The notes under the pieces were generated by a model. It searched no databases. It worked only from the letters and a program-made list of their open reading frames with translations, and was not told the origin of the DNA. From NCBI GenBank assembly GCA_964604675.1, contig CAZSAT010000138.1, forward strand, positions 1 through 17,867: a DNA stretch of 17,867 nucleotides, given 5' to 3'. Position numbers and translations under genes: made by a program. This document shows, piece by piece, positions 17,473 through 17,867 of the stretch. Numbering within the stretch: position 1 is the first letter of the stretch; each line of letters opens with the position of its first letter. Source of the stretch: CAZSAT01 sp964604675 (GTDB lineage: Bacteria > Myxococcota_A > UBA796 > CAJQPC01).

Positions 17473-17867
17473 CTACTCGGGCGCGCCTTCGACGCGCACG
17501 GTCTCCAGGGCGCTCGCGTCGAGCTCGTCGTTGAACTGGCTCACCACGTTCATCCACGCCAACAGGAAGTCGCGCTCCTGGGCGTCGCCGCCACCCGCCG
17601 CGAGCCGCCGGAGACCCTTGTCGATGGTCTCGAGCTGCTCGAGGCTCGCGTTGATCGCGTCGCGCGGCGTCGGGCCGTCGGGCCCCTCGCTGTTGTCGGG
17701 ACTGTCGAGGGACTCCGCCAACAGCGCGTCGAGGCGGGTGACCACGGCGTCGGCACCGTCCTGGAGGGCCGCCTGGGTAGCCGCCTCGCCGTGGGCGTGG
17801 TCCGCCGCGGCGACCATGCTGTCGACGGCGGTGCTCGCGAGGATGCTGGCCACTTCGTCGATCACCG
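17473..17867 (-). CDS. Small acidic helical protein, C-terminal part (partial)
   Basis: The 3' end of a minus-strand gene entering from the right edge; about 130 codons are visible and the true start may lie outside, although a GTG occurs at 17865. The sequence is Ala-, Asp- and Glu-rich and almost wholly helical (VASILASTAVDSMVAAADHA, AALQDGADAVVTRLDALLAE, INASLEQLETIDKGLRRLA, FLLAWMNVVSQFNDEL), with a short low-complexity break near SPDNSEGPDGPTP. No cysteine, signal or membrane segment is seen in the visible part. The pattern suggests a helical bundle or coiled coil; no family is recognised. It is closed by the terminator just downstream. Confidence 0.7.
   Translation of the reverse strand, partial: VIDEVASILASTAVDSMVAAADHAHGEAATQAALQDGADAVVTRLDALLAESLDSPDNSEGPDGPTPRDAINASLEQLETIDKGLRRLAAGGGDAQERDFLLAWMNVVSQFNDELDASALETVRVEGAPE

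Overview
The window is very GC-rich DNA, densely coded, with gaps of under 100 bp throughout, so no stretch over 300 bp lacks a gene. The gene content suggests a Gram-negative, deltaproteobacterial or myxobacterial-type genome: a FadL-type outer-membrane protein, several short-signal lipoproteins and envelope proteins, an S46 dipeptidyl-peptidase, SUMF1-fold lipoproteins, a PP2C phosphatase and a SWIM/SNF2 helicase. That assignment is an inference from gene content and base composition; no marker gene is present. I see no tRNA, rRNA, CRISPR array, insertion sequence or phage gene.

Left part (1-3362): the 5' end of a FadL/OmpP1-type gene runs leftward off the window. Divergent from it is a tight cassette of a family 1 glycoside hydrolase with an N-terminal membrane segment, a galactokinase and a START-like (SRPBCC) exported protein. 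Both junctions are ATGA stop/start overlaps. The natural reading is release of galactose from a glycoside or glycolipid followed by phosphorylation.

Centre-left (3371-7601): a minus-strand pair, a SWIM-containing SNF2 ATPase followed by an M50B-type membrane metallopeptidase, and a divergent uncharacterised 185-residue protein with a strong ribosome binding site.

Centre (7620-10816): a PP2C-type protein phosphatase (minus) divergent from a winged-helix AAA+ ATPase (plus). The ATPase gene overlaps by 28 bp an uncharacterised probable lipoprotein with a helical repeat-like C-terminus.

Right part (10866-17867), all on the minus strand, in transcription order: the 3' end of a small acidic helical protein, a rho-independent terminator, an uncharacterised envelope protein with signal peptide and C-terminal membrane segment, an S46 dipeptidyl-peptidase predicted to be of the acidic-specific DPP11 type, a BoxD-like aldehyde dehydrogenase starting with TTG, and two overlapping SUMF1-fold lipoproteins. 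The first SUMF1 gene appears to start at a CTG overlapping the dehydrogenase stop codon. The last four genes look like one operon, possibly five with the envelope protein.

A thread through the window is that nearly every exported protein has an unusually short signal peptide (about 8-13 residues to the processing site) with little or no positive n-region, often with no upstream alternative start.
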